Of a DNA stretch of 64,000 bases, positions 1 through 8,152 are shown one piece after another; the stretch's first letter is position 1, and the number at the start of each line of letters is the position of its first letter. A program made the position numbers and the translations under genes. Under the pieces are notes generated by a model. That model was not told the DNA's origin and made no database searches. It saw only the letters and a program-made list of their open reading frames with translations. The stretch is from Pseudomonas anguilliseptica (GTDB lineage Bacteria; Pseudomonadota; Gammaproteobacteria; Pseudomonadales; Pseudomonadaceae): the NCBI RefSeq assembly GCF_900105355.1, contig NZ_FNSC01000001.1, forward strand, positions 1,426,001-1,490,000, in the 5' to 3' direction.

Positions 1-1058
1 AGCGCTTCTTTGAACGCGCGGAAATCAAGAACGCCATGGCCTACCTGCGCCTGCTCGACGGCCGCGGCAACGACGCGGCGCTGGAGCGGGTGATCAACGT
101 GCCGGCGCGCGGTATCGGTGAGAAGAGTGTCGAGACCCTCCGCGAATACGCCCGCGCCCATGATGTGTCGATGTGGGAAGCGATTCGCCTGATGGTCGCC
201 GCCAAGGCCCTGCCAGGCCGCGCGTCGAGCGCGCTGGCCGGGTTTATCGAACTGATCGAAAACCTAGCGGCCAAGGCGCTGAGCATGCCGCTGCACCTGA
301 TGACCCAGACGGTGATCGAGCAGAGCGGGCTGATCGCCTATCACAAGGCCGAAAAAGGCGAAAAAGCCCAGGCTCGCATCGAGAACCTTGAGGAACTGGT
401 CAGCGCCGCGCGCACCTTCGAGAACAACGAAGACGATGAACTCAGCCCGCTGCAGGCCTTTCTGACCCACGCCTCACTGGAAGCCGGCGACACCCAGGCC
501 GCGGAAAACGAGGACAGCGTGCAGCTGATGACTCTGCACAGCGCCAAGGGCCTGGAATTTCCCCAGGTATTTCTGGTGGGCATGGAAGAAGGCCTGTTCC
601 CACACAAGATGAGCCTGGAAGAACCCGGCCGTTTAGAAGAGGAGCGCCGCCTGGCCTACGTCGGTATCACCCGCGCCATGAGCAAGCTGGTGATCACCTA
701 CGCCGAAACCCGACGTCTGTATGGCAACGAGACCTACAACAAGGTGTCGCGCTTCGTCCGCGAGATTCCGCCGCAGCTGATTCAGGAAGTGCGCCTGTCC
801 AATAGCGTCAGCCGGCCGTTCGGCGCGGTCAGCCGCAATATGGGCGGCAATAGCATGAGCGGTGGCAGTCTGTTCGCCGGCAGCGCCGTACCGGACACCG
901 GCTTCAGCCTCGGCCAGCGTGTGCAGCATTCGCTGTTCGGCGAAGGCACCATCCTCAACTTCGAAGGCTCCGGCGCCCAGGCGCGGGTGCAGGTGAATTT
1001 CGAGAGCGAAGGCAGCAAATGGCTGATGCTCAGCTATGCCAAGCTGCAGGCGCTGTAA
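1..1058 (+). CDS. uvrD: DNA helicase II UvrD, C-terminal part (5' end outside window)
   Basis: The reading frame is already open at base 3, so the gene starts upstream of the window. UvrD is a superfamily 1 3'-to-5' helicase used in nucleotide excision and mismatch repair. The visible part holds the helicase motif V region (TLHSAKGLEF, around 520-560) and motif VI (ERRLAYVGITRA, around 640-680), which bind ATP and DNA. A linker rich in Gly and Ser follows, then the C-terminal tail domain (QRVQHSLFGEGTI) typical of UvrD/PcrA, which contacts RNA polymerase in some species. Rep and PcrA are the alternatives; the tail and the Pseudomonas context favour UvrD. The next gene starts 32 bases later. 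Confidence 0.93.
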   Translation, partial: RFFERAEIKNAMAYLRLLDGRGNDAALERVINVPARGIGEKSVETLREYARAHDVSMWEAIRLMVAAKALPGRASSALAGFIELIENLAAKALSMPLHLMTQTVIEQSGLIAYHKAEKGEKAQARIENLEELVSAARTFENNEDDELSPLQAFLTHASLEAGDTQAAENEDSVQLMTLHSAKGLEFPQVFLVGMEEGLFPHKMSLEEPGRLEEERRLAYVGITRAMSKLVITYAETRRLYGNETYNKVSRFVREIPPQLIQEVRLSNSVSRPFGAVSRNMGGNSMSGGSLFAGSAVPDTGFSLGQRVQHSLFGEGTILNFEGSGAQARVQVNFESEGSKWLMLSYAKLQAL

Positions 1059-1090
1059 TCGACAATCTATTCAAACAATAAGGAGCCGCC

Positions 1091-2179
1091 ATGATCCGCC
1101 GCCCCCTGCTGCTTGCCAGCGCCCTGCTCGCCGCCATCGGCCTGAGCGGTTGCAAGGAAGAGCCTGCCGAACCGCAAGCACCAACGCCTGCCGCAGAAAG
1201 CTATCAGTGGAAAATGGTCACCGCCTGGCCAAAGAATTTTCCTGGCCTGGGCACCGCCGCCGAGCGTTTGGCCGAGCGGGTCAAGACCATGAGCAACGGC
1301 CGCCTGACCATCAAGGTGTATGCCGGTGGCGAGCTGGTGCCGCCGCTGGAGGTGTTTGACGCCGTGTCACGCGGCACTGCCGAGCTGGGTCACGGCGCCG
1401 CCTATTACTGGAAGGGCAAGGTGCCGGCGGCGCAGTTCTTCACCGCCGTGCCGTTCGGCCTGTCCACCAGCGAAATGAATGCCTGGCTGAGCAAGGGCGG
1501 TGGTCAGGCGCTGTGGGAGGAAGCCTATGCACCGTTCGGCGTAAAGCCGCGGGCGGTAGGCAATACCGGTATGCAGATGGGCGGCTGGTACAACAAGGAA
1601 ATCAACTCGCTGGATGACCTCAAGGGTCTGAAAATCCGCATGCCAGGCCTGGGCGGCGAAGTGCTGAGCAAACTTGGTGCGACCACCGTCAACCTGCCAG
1701 GCGGCGAGATCTTCACCGCCCTGCAAACCAGCGCCATCGACGCCACCGACTGGGTCAGCCCTTATAACGACCTAGCCTTCGGCTTGCACAAAGCTGCCAA
1801 GTTCTATTACTACCCCGGCTGGCAAGAGCCACAGGCCGTGTTGGAGTTGCTGATCAACCAGAAAGCCCTCGACAGCCTGCCGGCCGACCTGCAAGCCATC
1901 CTCACAGAGGCCACCCGCGCCGCCAACCAGGACATGCTCGACGACTACGTCTACCACAACGCCATGGCCCTGGATCAGCTCAAGCAGCAAGGCACCTTAC
2001 TCAAGCGCTTCCCCGACGAAGTGCTCGCTGCCATGCAGCGCGAGTCTGAAGTGGTACTCGGCGAATTGGCCGCGCAAAGCGAGCTGAACGAGCGCATCTG
2101 GGCCTCGATGCAGGCCTTCCAGGCCCAGGTCAGCCAGATGCACCAGCTGTCGGAGAAAGAGTTGTACAACTGGCGCTGA
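1091..2179 (+). CDS. TRAP transporter solute-binding lipoprotein, DctP family
   Basis: The 362-residue protein begins with a lipoprotein signal (about residues 1-21, lipobox LSGC), so it should be anchored in the periplasm. The rest matches the DctP/TakP-type binding proteins of tripartite ATP-independent transporters: WKMVTAWPKNFPG at the mature N-terminus, the KGLKIRMPG segment and the conserved arginine there that normally grips a substrate carboxylate, and a tryptophan-rich ligand site (ATDWVSPYND). The substrate is probably a carboxylate such as a 2-oxo acid, but this is inference. No TRAP membrane subunits lie beside it, so it is an orphan here. The start has a good AAGGAG ribosome site, and a terminator follows. 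Confidence 0.88.
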   Translation: MIRRPLLLASALLAAIGLSGCKEEPAEPQAPTPAAESYQWKMVTAWPKNFPGLGTAAERLAERVKTMSNGRLTIKVYAGGELVPPLEVFDAVSRGTAELGHGAAYYWKGKVPAAQFFTAVPFGLSTSEMNAWLSKGGGQALWEEAYAPFGVKPRAVGNTGMQMGGWYNKEINSLDDLKGLKIRMPGLGGEVLSKLGATTVNLPGGEIFTALQTSAIDATDWVSPYNDLAFGLHKAAKFYYYPGWQEPQAVLELLINQKALDSLPADLQAILTEATRAANQDMLDDYVYHNAMALDQLKQQGTLLKRFPDEVLAAMQRESEVVLGELAAQSELNERIWASMQAFQAQVSQMHQLSEKELYNWR

Positions 2180-2202
2180 CAGCCGACAGCAACCACCACA
2201 AG

Positions 2203-2227
2203 CGGAACCTTCGGGTTCCGTTTGTCG
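2203..2227 (+). terminator. Rho-independent terminator after the TRAP binding protein
   Basis: A perfect 7-bp stem (CGGAACC / GGTTCCG) closes on a TTCG tetraloop and is followed by a T-rich tract (TTTGTCGTTT). It lies 24 bases after the stop codon. Confidence 0.85.
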
Positions 2228-2281
2228 TTTCAGGCCGGCCCTGCCGCACTCGCCGCCCATACTGCTTGGCGAGGTGAGCCG

Positions 2282-2860
2282 ATGAAACGCGCAACTGTCT
2301 CTGCAGCACAGATTCTCGATAGCGCCCTGCAACTGGCCGATGTCTGCGGCTGGGAGCGCCTGCACCTGTTCGATGTGGCTGCCGATCTGGGTGTGGGCCT
2401 GGACGCCATCGCCGCGCATTACCGCGAGAAGGATCAACTGGTCGAAGCCTGGTTCGACCGCGCCGACCAGGCGCTACTGGCGCGCGGCACTGACGCCGAC
2501 CTGCTGACACTGGAGCCGGCCAAACGCCTGGAGGAGCTGCTGATTGCCTGGCTCGACAGCCTGGCCGCGCACCGCGCAGTCAGCGGGCAGATGCTGTTGT
2601 ACAAGCTCGAACCGGGACATATCCACCTGCAGATTGGCGGCCTGCTGCGCATCAGCCGCACCGTGCAGTGGTGGCGCGAAGCAGCGCAGCGGGAAACCCT
2701 GCACCTGTGCCGCATCGCCGAGGAAAGCCTGCTCACCGGCGTCTACCTGCGCTGCTTTATCCACTGGCTACGCCACCCCGAGCAAGACCCCGCCGACTTC
2801 CGCGCCCTGCTGCGCCGGCAGTTACGCTGTGGGCCGCTGCTGGTGCTACTGCGCCAGTAG
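2282..2860 (+). CDS. TetR-family-like regulator
   Basis: The 192-residue protein has an N-terminal helix-turn-helix region of TetR shape (AAQILDSALQLADVCGWERL, then LFDVAADLGVGLDAIAAHYREKDQLV, residues 7-55) followed by an all-helical C-terminal region that would form the dimer/ligand domain. The chosen ATG at 2282 has GAGGTGA just upstream; an earlier TTG at 2222 would start inside the preceding terminator region. The HTH is a somewhat diverged TetR version and the protein resembles the TetR/COQ9-type group. The ligand and target are unknown. Confidence 0.72.
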   Translation: MKRATVSAAQILDSALQLADVCGWERLHLFDVAADLGVGLDAIAAHYREKDQLVEAWFDRADQALLARGTDADLLTLEPAKRLEELLIAWLDSLAAHRAVSGQMLLYKLEPGHIHLQIGGLLRISRTVQWWREAAQRETLHLCRIAEESLLTGVYLRCFIHWLRHPEQDPADFRALLRRQLRCGPLLVLLRQ

Positions 2861-2878
2861 TACATCTCCAGGCAGGTC

Positions 2879-2907
2879 GGTTGGCGCTGAGCGCAGCGAA
2901 GCCCAAC
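2879..2907. repeat. Short intergenic repeat, GGTTGGCG...GAAGCCCAAC type
   Basis: The stretch GGTTGGCGCTGAGCGCAGCG followed by AAGCCCAAC recurs nearly unchanged in the longer inverted repeat at 44590-44699, and a related hairpin lies at 59257-59278. It looks like one arm of a palindromic repeat. Confidence 0.6.
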
Positions 2908-2931
2908 GACGCTGTCCGTCCAGAGAACCTA

Positions 2932-3048
2932 TTTAAGATCTTGCGAGCTAGAGTCCTGCAAGGCAAAAACAGGCGAGGAAGCGGAGTGTACTTTTGTACA
3001 TGAGCATTTCGAGCCTGTTTTTAACGCGGCAGGGCCGACGCGCAGCTG
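2932..3048. repeat. Intergenic stem-loop repeat, family A copy 1
   Basis: A long imperfect inverted repeat: AAAAACAGGCGAGGAAGCGG then AGTGTAC on the left is mirrored by GTACATGAGCATTTCGAGCC then TGTTTTT on the right, around a short TTTT loop near 2992. The core GCGGAGT...ATGAGCATTT-CGAGCC is shared with the copy at 10012-10112. It fills the gap between the TetR-like gene and the Tim44-domain gene. It is probably a non-autonomous dispersed repeat, not a gene. Confidence 0.7.
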
Positions 3049-3158
3049 ATCGGAGAAAGACCAGAAGGCAAAAGCCCGAAACATTCTAGGCCTAGCCAGC
3101 GACGATCACGCCGGGCAAGATGCCGCGCGTAGATCCAATCACCAAGAGACAGCTAACC

Positions 3159-4004
3159 ATGCAGCGTTTCCTTAGCATCGCCCTGGCCATGTTCCTCAGC
3201 CTGGGACTGACCACCATGAGTTTCGACGCCGAAGCCAAACGTCTGGGCGGCAGCAAATCCTTCGGTTCTGCGCCAAGCCACCAGGCTCGCCAGGCGCCGG
3301 CTCAGCAATCCGCAGCCCCGGCGGCCGCCGGTCGTCAACCTGCCGCAGCCAGCGGTGCATCGAAATGGTTGGGCCCATTGGCCGGTCTGGCCGCCGGTGG
3401 TCTGCTGGCCTCGATGTTTATGGGTGACGGCTTTGAAGGCCTGCAGATCATGGACATGCTGATCTTCGGCCTGATCGCCTTCCTGCTGTTCCGCTTCCTC
3501 GCCGCTCGTCGTCAGCAAGCCAGCCCGGCGACGGCCAACGGCGCGCCGATGCAGCGTGAAATGCCAACGGCTCCAGCCTCGATCTTCGGCGGCAGCAGCG
3601 CCGCAGCCGCAATCAAGCCAGTGATCAACGCTCCGGCCTGGTTCAACGAGCAGAACTTTGTCAACGCCGGTCGCGAGCACTTCCTCAGCCTGCAACAGCA
3701 CTGGGATGCCAACGAGATGGACAAGATCGGCGAGTTCGTCACCCCGCAGCTGCTGGAATTCCTCAGCCGTGAACGTGCCGAGCTGGGCGATGGCTTCCAG
3801 TCCACCTACGTTGACAACCTTGATGTGCAACTCGATGGCGTTGACGATCTCAGCGACAAGACCGTCGCTACCCTGACCTTTACCGGCGTGGCCAAGACCT
3901 CGCGCTTTGACCAGGGCGAAGTGTTCAGCGAAAGCTGGCGCCTGGAACGTGCCGTCGGTGACAACCAGCCATGGCTGGTTGCCGGTATCCGCCAGAACGG
4001 TTAA
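3159..4004 (+). CDS. Tim44-like domain membrane protein
   Basis: The protein (about 281 residues from this ATG) starts with a signal peptide (MQRFLSIALAMFLSLGL...AEA), then a low-complexity Ala/Pro/Gln stretch, two hydrophobic segments (around residues 70-90 and 97-115), a second Ala-rich linker and a C-terminal Tim44-like domain (from AWFNEQNF to the end, about 150 residues). Bacterial Tim44-like proteins of this layout are envelope proteins of uncertain role. The ORF could begin at 3120, but the ATG at 3159 starts a clean signal peptide. A strong terminator follows. Confidence 0.82.
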   Translation: MQRFLSIALAMFLSLGLTTMSFDAEAKRLGGSKSFGSAPSHQARQAPAQQSAAPAAAGRQPAAASGASKWLGPLAGLAAGGLLASMFMGDGFEGLQIMDMLIFGLIAFLLFRFLAARRQQASPATANGAPMQREMPTAPASIFGGSSAAAAIKPVINAPAWFNEQNFVNAGREHFLSLQQHWDANEMDKIGEFVTPQLLEFLSRERAELGDGFQSTYVDNLDVQLDGVDDLSDKTVATLTFTGVAKTSRFDQGEVFSESWRLERAVGDNQPWLVAGIRQNG

Positions 4005-4017
4005 TACCTGCTGCAAT

Positions 4018-4047
4018 AAAAAACCCGGGCAAGCCCCGGGTTTTCTT
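4018..4047 (+). terminator. Rho-independent terminator after the Tim44-domain gene
   Basis: AAAACCCGGG-CAAG-CCCCGGGTTTT forms a stable GC stem with an A tract before and TTTTCTTT after it, so it may work on both strands. Confidence 0.88.
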
Positions 4048-4139
4048 TATCCATCATTCAGCACATGTATGGACTGGCGCGCGCGCCATTCAAAGTGCAA
4101 TCTGAACCGCTCGAACCTACCCAACGCGAGGACTGTGCA

Positions 4140-4508
4140 ATGATCGGATACACCACGGTTGGCACCACTGACATGGAAAAAGCCAAGGCTTTCTACACCC
4201 CCTTGCTGGCTGAACTGGGCGCCAAGATGGTCATGGATATGGGCCGCATCGCCTTTTACGGCATCGCCAAGGGTCAGCCGATGTTTGCCGTCTGCCTGCC
4301 CTATGACAAGCAAGCGCCTACCCCAGGCAATGGCCAGATGATCGCCCTGCCCGGCGGCTCACGCGAAGGAGTGGACAAACTCTACGCCAAGGCCATTGAG
4401 CTGGGCGCAAGCTGTGAAGGCAAACCTGGCGAACGCATACCAGGCTTCTACGGCGCTTACTTCCGCGATCTGGATGGCAACAAGCTGGCCTTCTACCACA
4501 TGGGCTAG
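4140..4508 (+). CDS. VOC superfamily (glyoxalase/dioxygenase fold) protein
   Basis: This 122-residue single-domain protein has the vicinal-oxygen-chelate pattern: MIGYTTVGTTDMEKAKAFYT at the N-terminus, a central PYDKQAP loop, and the closing beta-strand YFRDLDGNKLAFYH. Proteins of this size normally form dimers and bind a metal or a small ligand; some are lyases, some resistance proteins. I cannot name the substrate. The ATG at 4140 is preferred over 4065 because the fold begins directly there. Its last bases overlap the convergent gene at 4505. Confidence 0.82.
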   Translation: MIGYTTVGTTDMEKAKAFYTPLLAELGAKMVMDMGRIAFYGIAKGQPMFAVCLPYDKQAPTPGNGQMIALPGGSREGVDKLYAKAIELGASCEGKPGERIPGFYGAYFRDLDGNKLAFYHMG

Positions 4509-4747
4509 TTGACGCTCTTACCTGGCGGCTTGGCCGCCGGGGCAGGCTGCTGGGCCTTGTCGCTCCAGGCCTGGATATCTTCACTGCGTTTGCGGCTGTT
4601 GAGCTGAGCACGATCAATCGCTTCTTCGTAATGCGCCAGCCAGCTGCGCGAGCCTGGCAGCATATTGGCCAGGTCACGCATACCGACCTTCAGGCCCTGC
4701 ATTACCTGCTGGTAATCACGCTCCTGAGCCTGCAGCACTTTGCTCAC
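4505..4747 (-). CDS. Conserved hypothetical protein, probable C-terminal half of a split gene
   Basis: An 80-residue frame opens with a GTG that overlaps the stop of the preceding frame (GTGA). It reads as a helical, charged domain (QERDYQQVMQGLKVGMRDLA, then LPGSRSWLAHYEEAIDRA) with no signal or membrane segment of its own. It follows naturally from the coiled-coil end of the upstream frame, so the two may be one protein broken by a frameshift or two translationally coupled genes. Function unknown. Confidence 0.55.
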   Translation of the reverse strand: MSKVLQAQERDYQQVMQGLKVGMRDLANMLPGSRSWLAHYEEAIDRAQLNSRKRSEDIQAWSDKAQQPAPAAKPPGKSVN

Positions 4748-5091
4748 TTCAGCGATCTGTCCGGGTTCTCCGCGCGCTCGAACATTCCCGTCAGTTGTGA
4801 TGCCTGTTGACTGGCCAGCAGTTCCTCTTGATTGCCCAGCGCGGTCTGCTGCACCGCCAGTTGCTTCTCAAGCCGCAGGATCTGCTTCTCCAAGGCCTGA
4901 ATACGCGGATCGTCGCCGGCACTGAACGCGCGATGAATATTCAGCCCGACCGAAACCAGCATCAGGCTACCCAGTACCCCGGCCAGCGCCAGGATAAACA
5001 GGCGGTTGCGCTTGCCAGCGGTAGTCAGCAGCTGTAACCGCTCTTCCTCGCTGAGTGCACCGTCTTCGGACTCTTGCGTTTGACTGTTCAT
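4744..5091 (-). CDS. Single-pass membrane protein with coiled coil, possible N-terminal half of a split gene
   Basis: The 115-residue product has an acidic N-terminus (EEERLQLLTTAGKRNR), one transmembrane helix (LFILALAGVLGSLMLVSVGL, residues 31-50) and a heptad-like coiled coil (IQALEKQILRLEKQLAVQQ, residues 64-100). That arrangement suggests an inner-membrane protein with a periplasmic coiled coil. It stops at 4744 inside a GTGA overlap with the next frame, where the protein would otherwise continue. Function unknown. Confidence 0.6.
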   Translation of the reverse strand: MNSQTQESEDGALSEEERLQLLTTAGKRNRLFILALAGVLGSLMLVSVGLNIHRAFSAGDDPRIQALEKQILRLEKQLAVQQTALGNQEELLASQQASQLTGMFERAENPDRSLK

Positions 5092-5225
5092 GACCCGACC
5101 AACTTATGACGTTCAAAAATTGACGCACTGCTCATCTGCACAATAGCACTGTGCCAGCTTTTTGCTTAGACCCGTCTAGGGTATAAGACACTCCCGTATA
5201 CCCCGTAATAAATGAGGCAGACACC

Positions 5226-5636
5226 GTGGAAGAAGTCATCGAACAGTTGCGCGAACTCAACGAGCCGGTGCCCGTCCCGCTGGAGTTGCCGGAAGAAGAA
5301 ACCCTGGTGGAGATTCAGGAGCAGGTCCTGATCCACCTGCCCTACAGCCTGCGCGAATTCCTCCTACAGGTCAGCGACGTGGTTTACGGCCGTCTGGAGC
5401 CGGTGACTGCCAGCGACCCGCAATCACACACTTACCTGCCCGAAGTCGCCGCCACCGCCTGGTCTCTCGGCGTGCCACGCGAATTCGTGCCGCTGTGCGA
5501 AGACCACGGCAACTACTACGTGGTCGAAGAGGACGGCACCGTGTTGCTGTGGGAAGCAGACACCACCGAAATCAACGAAGACGAAAGCTGGGAATCGGTC
5601 TGGCACTGGGTGCGTGACGTCTGGCTGGAAAGCTAA
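5226..5636 (+). CDS. SMI1/KNR4-like domain protein
   Basis: The 136-residue acidic protein shows the SMI1/KNR4 (SUKH) pattern: an N-terminal helix, IHLPYSLREFLLQVSDVVYG near residues 38-57, and the later motif REFVPLCEDHGNYYVVEEDG (residues 85-105) followed by acidic strands ending in WESVWHWV. SUKH proteins include toxin-immunity proteins but also many stand-alone housekeeping members; with no toxin gene nearby, the second is likelier. It starts with GTG behind TGAGGCAG. Confidence 0.78.
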   Translation: MEEVIEQLRELNEPVPVPLELPEEETLVEIQEQVLIHLPYSLREFLLQVSDVVYGRLEPVTASDPQSHTYLPEVAATAWSLGVPREFVPLCEDHGNYYVVEEDGTVLLWEADTTEINEDESWESVWHWVRDVWLES

Positions 5637-5657
5637 GAACTTTTTACGACCTGCAAT

Positions 5658-5692
5658 GCGGCCCTGCGGCGTTAAGCACGACGCAGGGCCGC
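5658..5692. terminator. Bidirectional terminator hairpin between convergent genes
   Basis: GCGGCCCTGCG (5658-5668) is the exact reverse complement of CGCAGGGCCGC (5682-5692), with a 13-base loop, between the stop of the SMI1-like gene and the stop of the histidine kinase. Confidence 0.7.
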
Positions 5693-5699
5693 AGTCGCT

Positions 5700-6392
5700 T
5701 CAGGGCAGATAAATCCGAAACACCCCGCCACCCAGCGGCGCGCCGTTGGCCAGCTCGATATGGCCGCGCACGCCATTGCGCTCATGCAGCTCGGCGATGC
5801 GGCCGGCGAAGTACAGGCCCAGGCCGGTGCTGCCGGTGCTGTGCTTGAGGCCGAGGACGTAGTTGGATTGCTGGTTGAGCATCTCCTGCGGGTAGCCCTG
5901 GCCGTCGTCGCAGATCGCCAGCACCAGCTGGCCGCCTTCCTCCCAGGCCCGGATCAGCAAGGCACTGTGGGCGTAGCGGATGGAGTTGGTGATGATATTG
6001 GCGACCACCGAGCCGAGCAGTTCTTCATCGAAGAAACCCATCAGATCGAAGCTTTCCACCTCGCAACGGGCGCTGATCTGCCGGCTTTGCAGCACCTCGA
6101 AATGCCGCGCCAGCTGCGCCTGGAGAAAATCCTCAAGCTCGTGATAACCGGGGCGCATGGGCAGCTGGTTGACGCCGAGCTTATACAGGCCGAGCAGCTG
6201 CACCAGCATGCCGTTGAGGCGGGCAAACTCGTACTCGATCACCCCCTGCTCGCTGGCCTGTTGCTGCTCCGGCGGAAGCTGCGCCTGCCACTGCGCATGG
6301 GCGCGGGTCAGCATGGCCAGAGAGTTTTTCATGTCGCGCACGGTGGAAGCGATCACCGTGGAGAAATCCAGCCCGCCTGGGGAATCACTCAT
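5700..6392 (-). CDS. Sensor histidine kinase with altered H-box
   Basis: From the ATG at 6392, which overlaps the stop of the response-regulator gene (ATGA), the protein is 230 residues with no signal or membrane segment. The C-terminal half is an HATPase domain: N-box IITNSIRYA, G1 box CDDGQGYP and G2 box STGLGLYFA. The N-terminal segment reads STVRDMKNSLAML where a phospho-accepting HDMKNSL would be expected, so the His appears replaced by Arg (CGC). It would normally pass phosphate to the REC domain of its overlapping partner, which is itself broken by an insertion sequence. The pair is probably non-functional, or the kinase acts only in binding. Confidence 0.78.
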   Translation of the reverse strand: MSDSPGGLDFSTVIASTVRDMKNSLAMLTRAHAQWQAQLPPEQQQASEQGVIEYEFARLNGMLVQLLGLYKLGVNQLPMRPGYHELEDFLQAQLARHFEVLQSRQISARCEVESFDLMGFFDEELLGSVVANIITNSIRYAHSALLIRAWEEGGQLVLAICDDGQGYPQEMLNQQSNYVLGLKHSTGSTGLGLYFAGRIAELHERNGVRGHIELANGAPLGGGVFRIYLP

Positions 6393-6960
6393 TGGCCGGA
6401 CGCCCGCCGCTGCAGCTGCAGGTAGCGCGCATGCCGGGCATCGGTCTCGGGTATCTGGCTGACCACTTCCAGACAGCATCGACATTCGTCCAGCAGGGCC
6501 GGCGACATTTCGCCACCCGCCGATTGCAGCAGTGATTGCGCGGTATTGAGGGCGATGCTGATGTTTTTCGGCTGCAGGGCAAAGGCCTGACGGAACAGCC
6601 TGAGCGCCTCGCCGAACTGCTTCTGCTGGTAGCAGCGTACGCCCTGGCGGTTGAGTTCAACGGCCTCTTTGCCGCCGGAGAGAATGTCGGCGTTGTCGGT
6701 CTGCCGAGCCACGCCCTGCATCACCTGGGGATCGTCGCCGTAGACCTCGACACAGCTTTTCAACAGCGCATCACTGGCCTCCGTCTGGCCCAGCGCGCGC
6801 AACTGACTGGCGACGCTGAGGGCGGTATCGGCGGCAAACAGTTGCGGCAGCTTTTCCATCGCGGCGGCGGCTTCGGCGGCCAGTTGCGCGGCGCGCTTGG
6901 GTTCCCCGGATTTACTCAGGCTGCTGGCCAGGGCCAGGCGTGAACGCACCTGCACATTGG

Positions 6961-8152
6961 GGATCCTCTGAAGTAGCCATGCATTTCTGGCTGACGTCAG
7001 CCTCTGCTGATTTCGAAAGTGATAAATCGATCAAAAACGATCAGATTACCGGCTCATTTCTGTGTTTTTAGCCGCCGCGAGCACCTCGCGGCAGCCATTT
7101 CCAGCATTACGGGCGCACCTCTCCTGCATTCGTCAGTAAATGTCGGCGCGCCATCCACAGATTTGACAGCGCGAATAAAGTCACCAGTTGCGCCGTGTTT
7201 TTGACCAGGCCACGGAAGCGCGTCTTCACATAACCGAACTGACGCTTGATCACCCGAAACGGATGCTCGACCTTGGCTCGCACTTGGGCCTTGGCCTTCT
7301 CGATTTTGCGCTTGGCTTTGTACAGCGCGCTGCGCTTACCGAGTTTCTTGTAAGTGCTACGCCGTGCTGCAACCTGCCAGATCACTTGACGGCCCTCATG
7401 CTCGGGGCGCTTCTCGACACCGGTATATCCGGCATCGGCCCCCACCATGTTTTCCTCGCCGTGCAGCAGCTTATCGACCTGGGTGACATCCGCCACGTTG
7501 GCGGCAGTACCCACCACGCTGTGCACCAAGCCAGACTCGTCATCCACCCCGATGTGCGCCTTCATGCCGAAGTAATACTGATTGCCTTTCTTGGTTGAGT
7601 GCATCTCAGGGTCACGCTTACCGTTCTTGTTCTTGGTTGAACTCGGCGCGTTGATCAGCGTGGCATCGACGATGGTGCCTTGGCGCAGCGACAAACCACG
7701 GTCACCCAGGTAGCCATTGATCACGGCCAGGATGCCGGCAGCCAGTTCGTGTTTTTCCAGCAAGCGGCGGAAGTTGAGGATGGTGGTTTCGTCAGGAATG
7801 CGCTCCAGAGTCAGCCCGGCAAACTGGCGTAGGATGGTGGTCTCGTACAGCGCCTCTTCCATCGCCGGATCGCTGTAACCGAACCAGTTTTGCATCAGAT
7901 GCACTCGCAGCATCGCCATCAGCGGATAGGACGGTCGGCCGCCTTCACCCTTTGGATAATGCGGCTCGATCAAAGCGATCAACCCTTTCCATGGCACTAC
8001 CCGATCCATCTCGATCAGGAACAATTCTTTGCGGGTCTGCTTGCGCTTGCCGGCGTACTCGGCGTCGGCGAAGGTCATCTGCTTCATCGGAAAACTCGGC
8101 GGGTGGAGTGCGGATATTTTGCCAAAATCAGGAAGTCTTTTTCAGACCATCC
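6961..8152 (-). mobile_element. IS5-family insertion sequence, copy 1 (1192 bp)
   Basis: The element is bounded by a 4-bp direct repeat TTGG (6957-6960 and 8153-8156). The end next to the transposase start reads GGATGGTCTGAA going inward (8152 to 8141). The other end reads GGATCCTCTGAA, so two bases of the terminal repeat differ from the partner and from copy 2. One transposase gene fills it. Confidence 0.92.
7107..8087 (-). CDS. IS5-family transposase (copy 1)
   Basis: A full-length 326-residue DDE transposase. The N-terminal domain of the IS5 type (LRVHLMQNWFGYSDPAMEEA) precedes the catalytic core, whose acidic residues lie in IVDATLINAPSS, GADAGYTGV and VEHPFRVIKRQF. It starts MKQMTFADAEY. 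It differs from the transposase at 25150-26130 at 15 of 326 positions, so the two copies are related variants, not a very recent duplication. No frameshift or stop is visible, so it may be active. Confidence 0.93.
   Translation of the reverse strand: MKQMTFADAEYAGKRKQTRKELFLIEMDRVVPWKGLIALIEPHYPKGEGGRPSYPLMAMLRVHLMQNWFGYSDPAMEEALYETTILRQFAGLTLERIPDETTILNFRRLLEKHELAAGILAVINGYLGDRGLSLRQGTIVDATLINAPSSTKNKNGKRDPEMHSTKKGNQYYFGMKAHIGVDDESGLVHSVVGTAANVADVTQVDKLLHGEENMVGADAGYTGVEKRPEHEGRQVIWQVAARRSTYKKLGKRSALYKAKRKIEKAKAQVRAKVEHPFRVIKRQFGYVKTRFRGLVKNTAQLVTLFALSNLWMARRHLLTNAGEVRP

Noticed and set aside
3153..4016. Long open frame on the minus strand across the Tim44-domain gene (287 codons)
   Set aside because: It is the antisense shadow of a clearly coding GC-rich gene, has no recognisable domain and no ribosome site.
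5226..5636. Immunity protein of a contact-dependent toxin system, from the SMI1/KNR4 fold
   Set aside because: No toxin, Rhs, Cdi or secretion gene is nearby, and it stands alone with its own promoter region and terminator.
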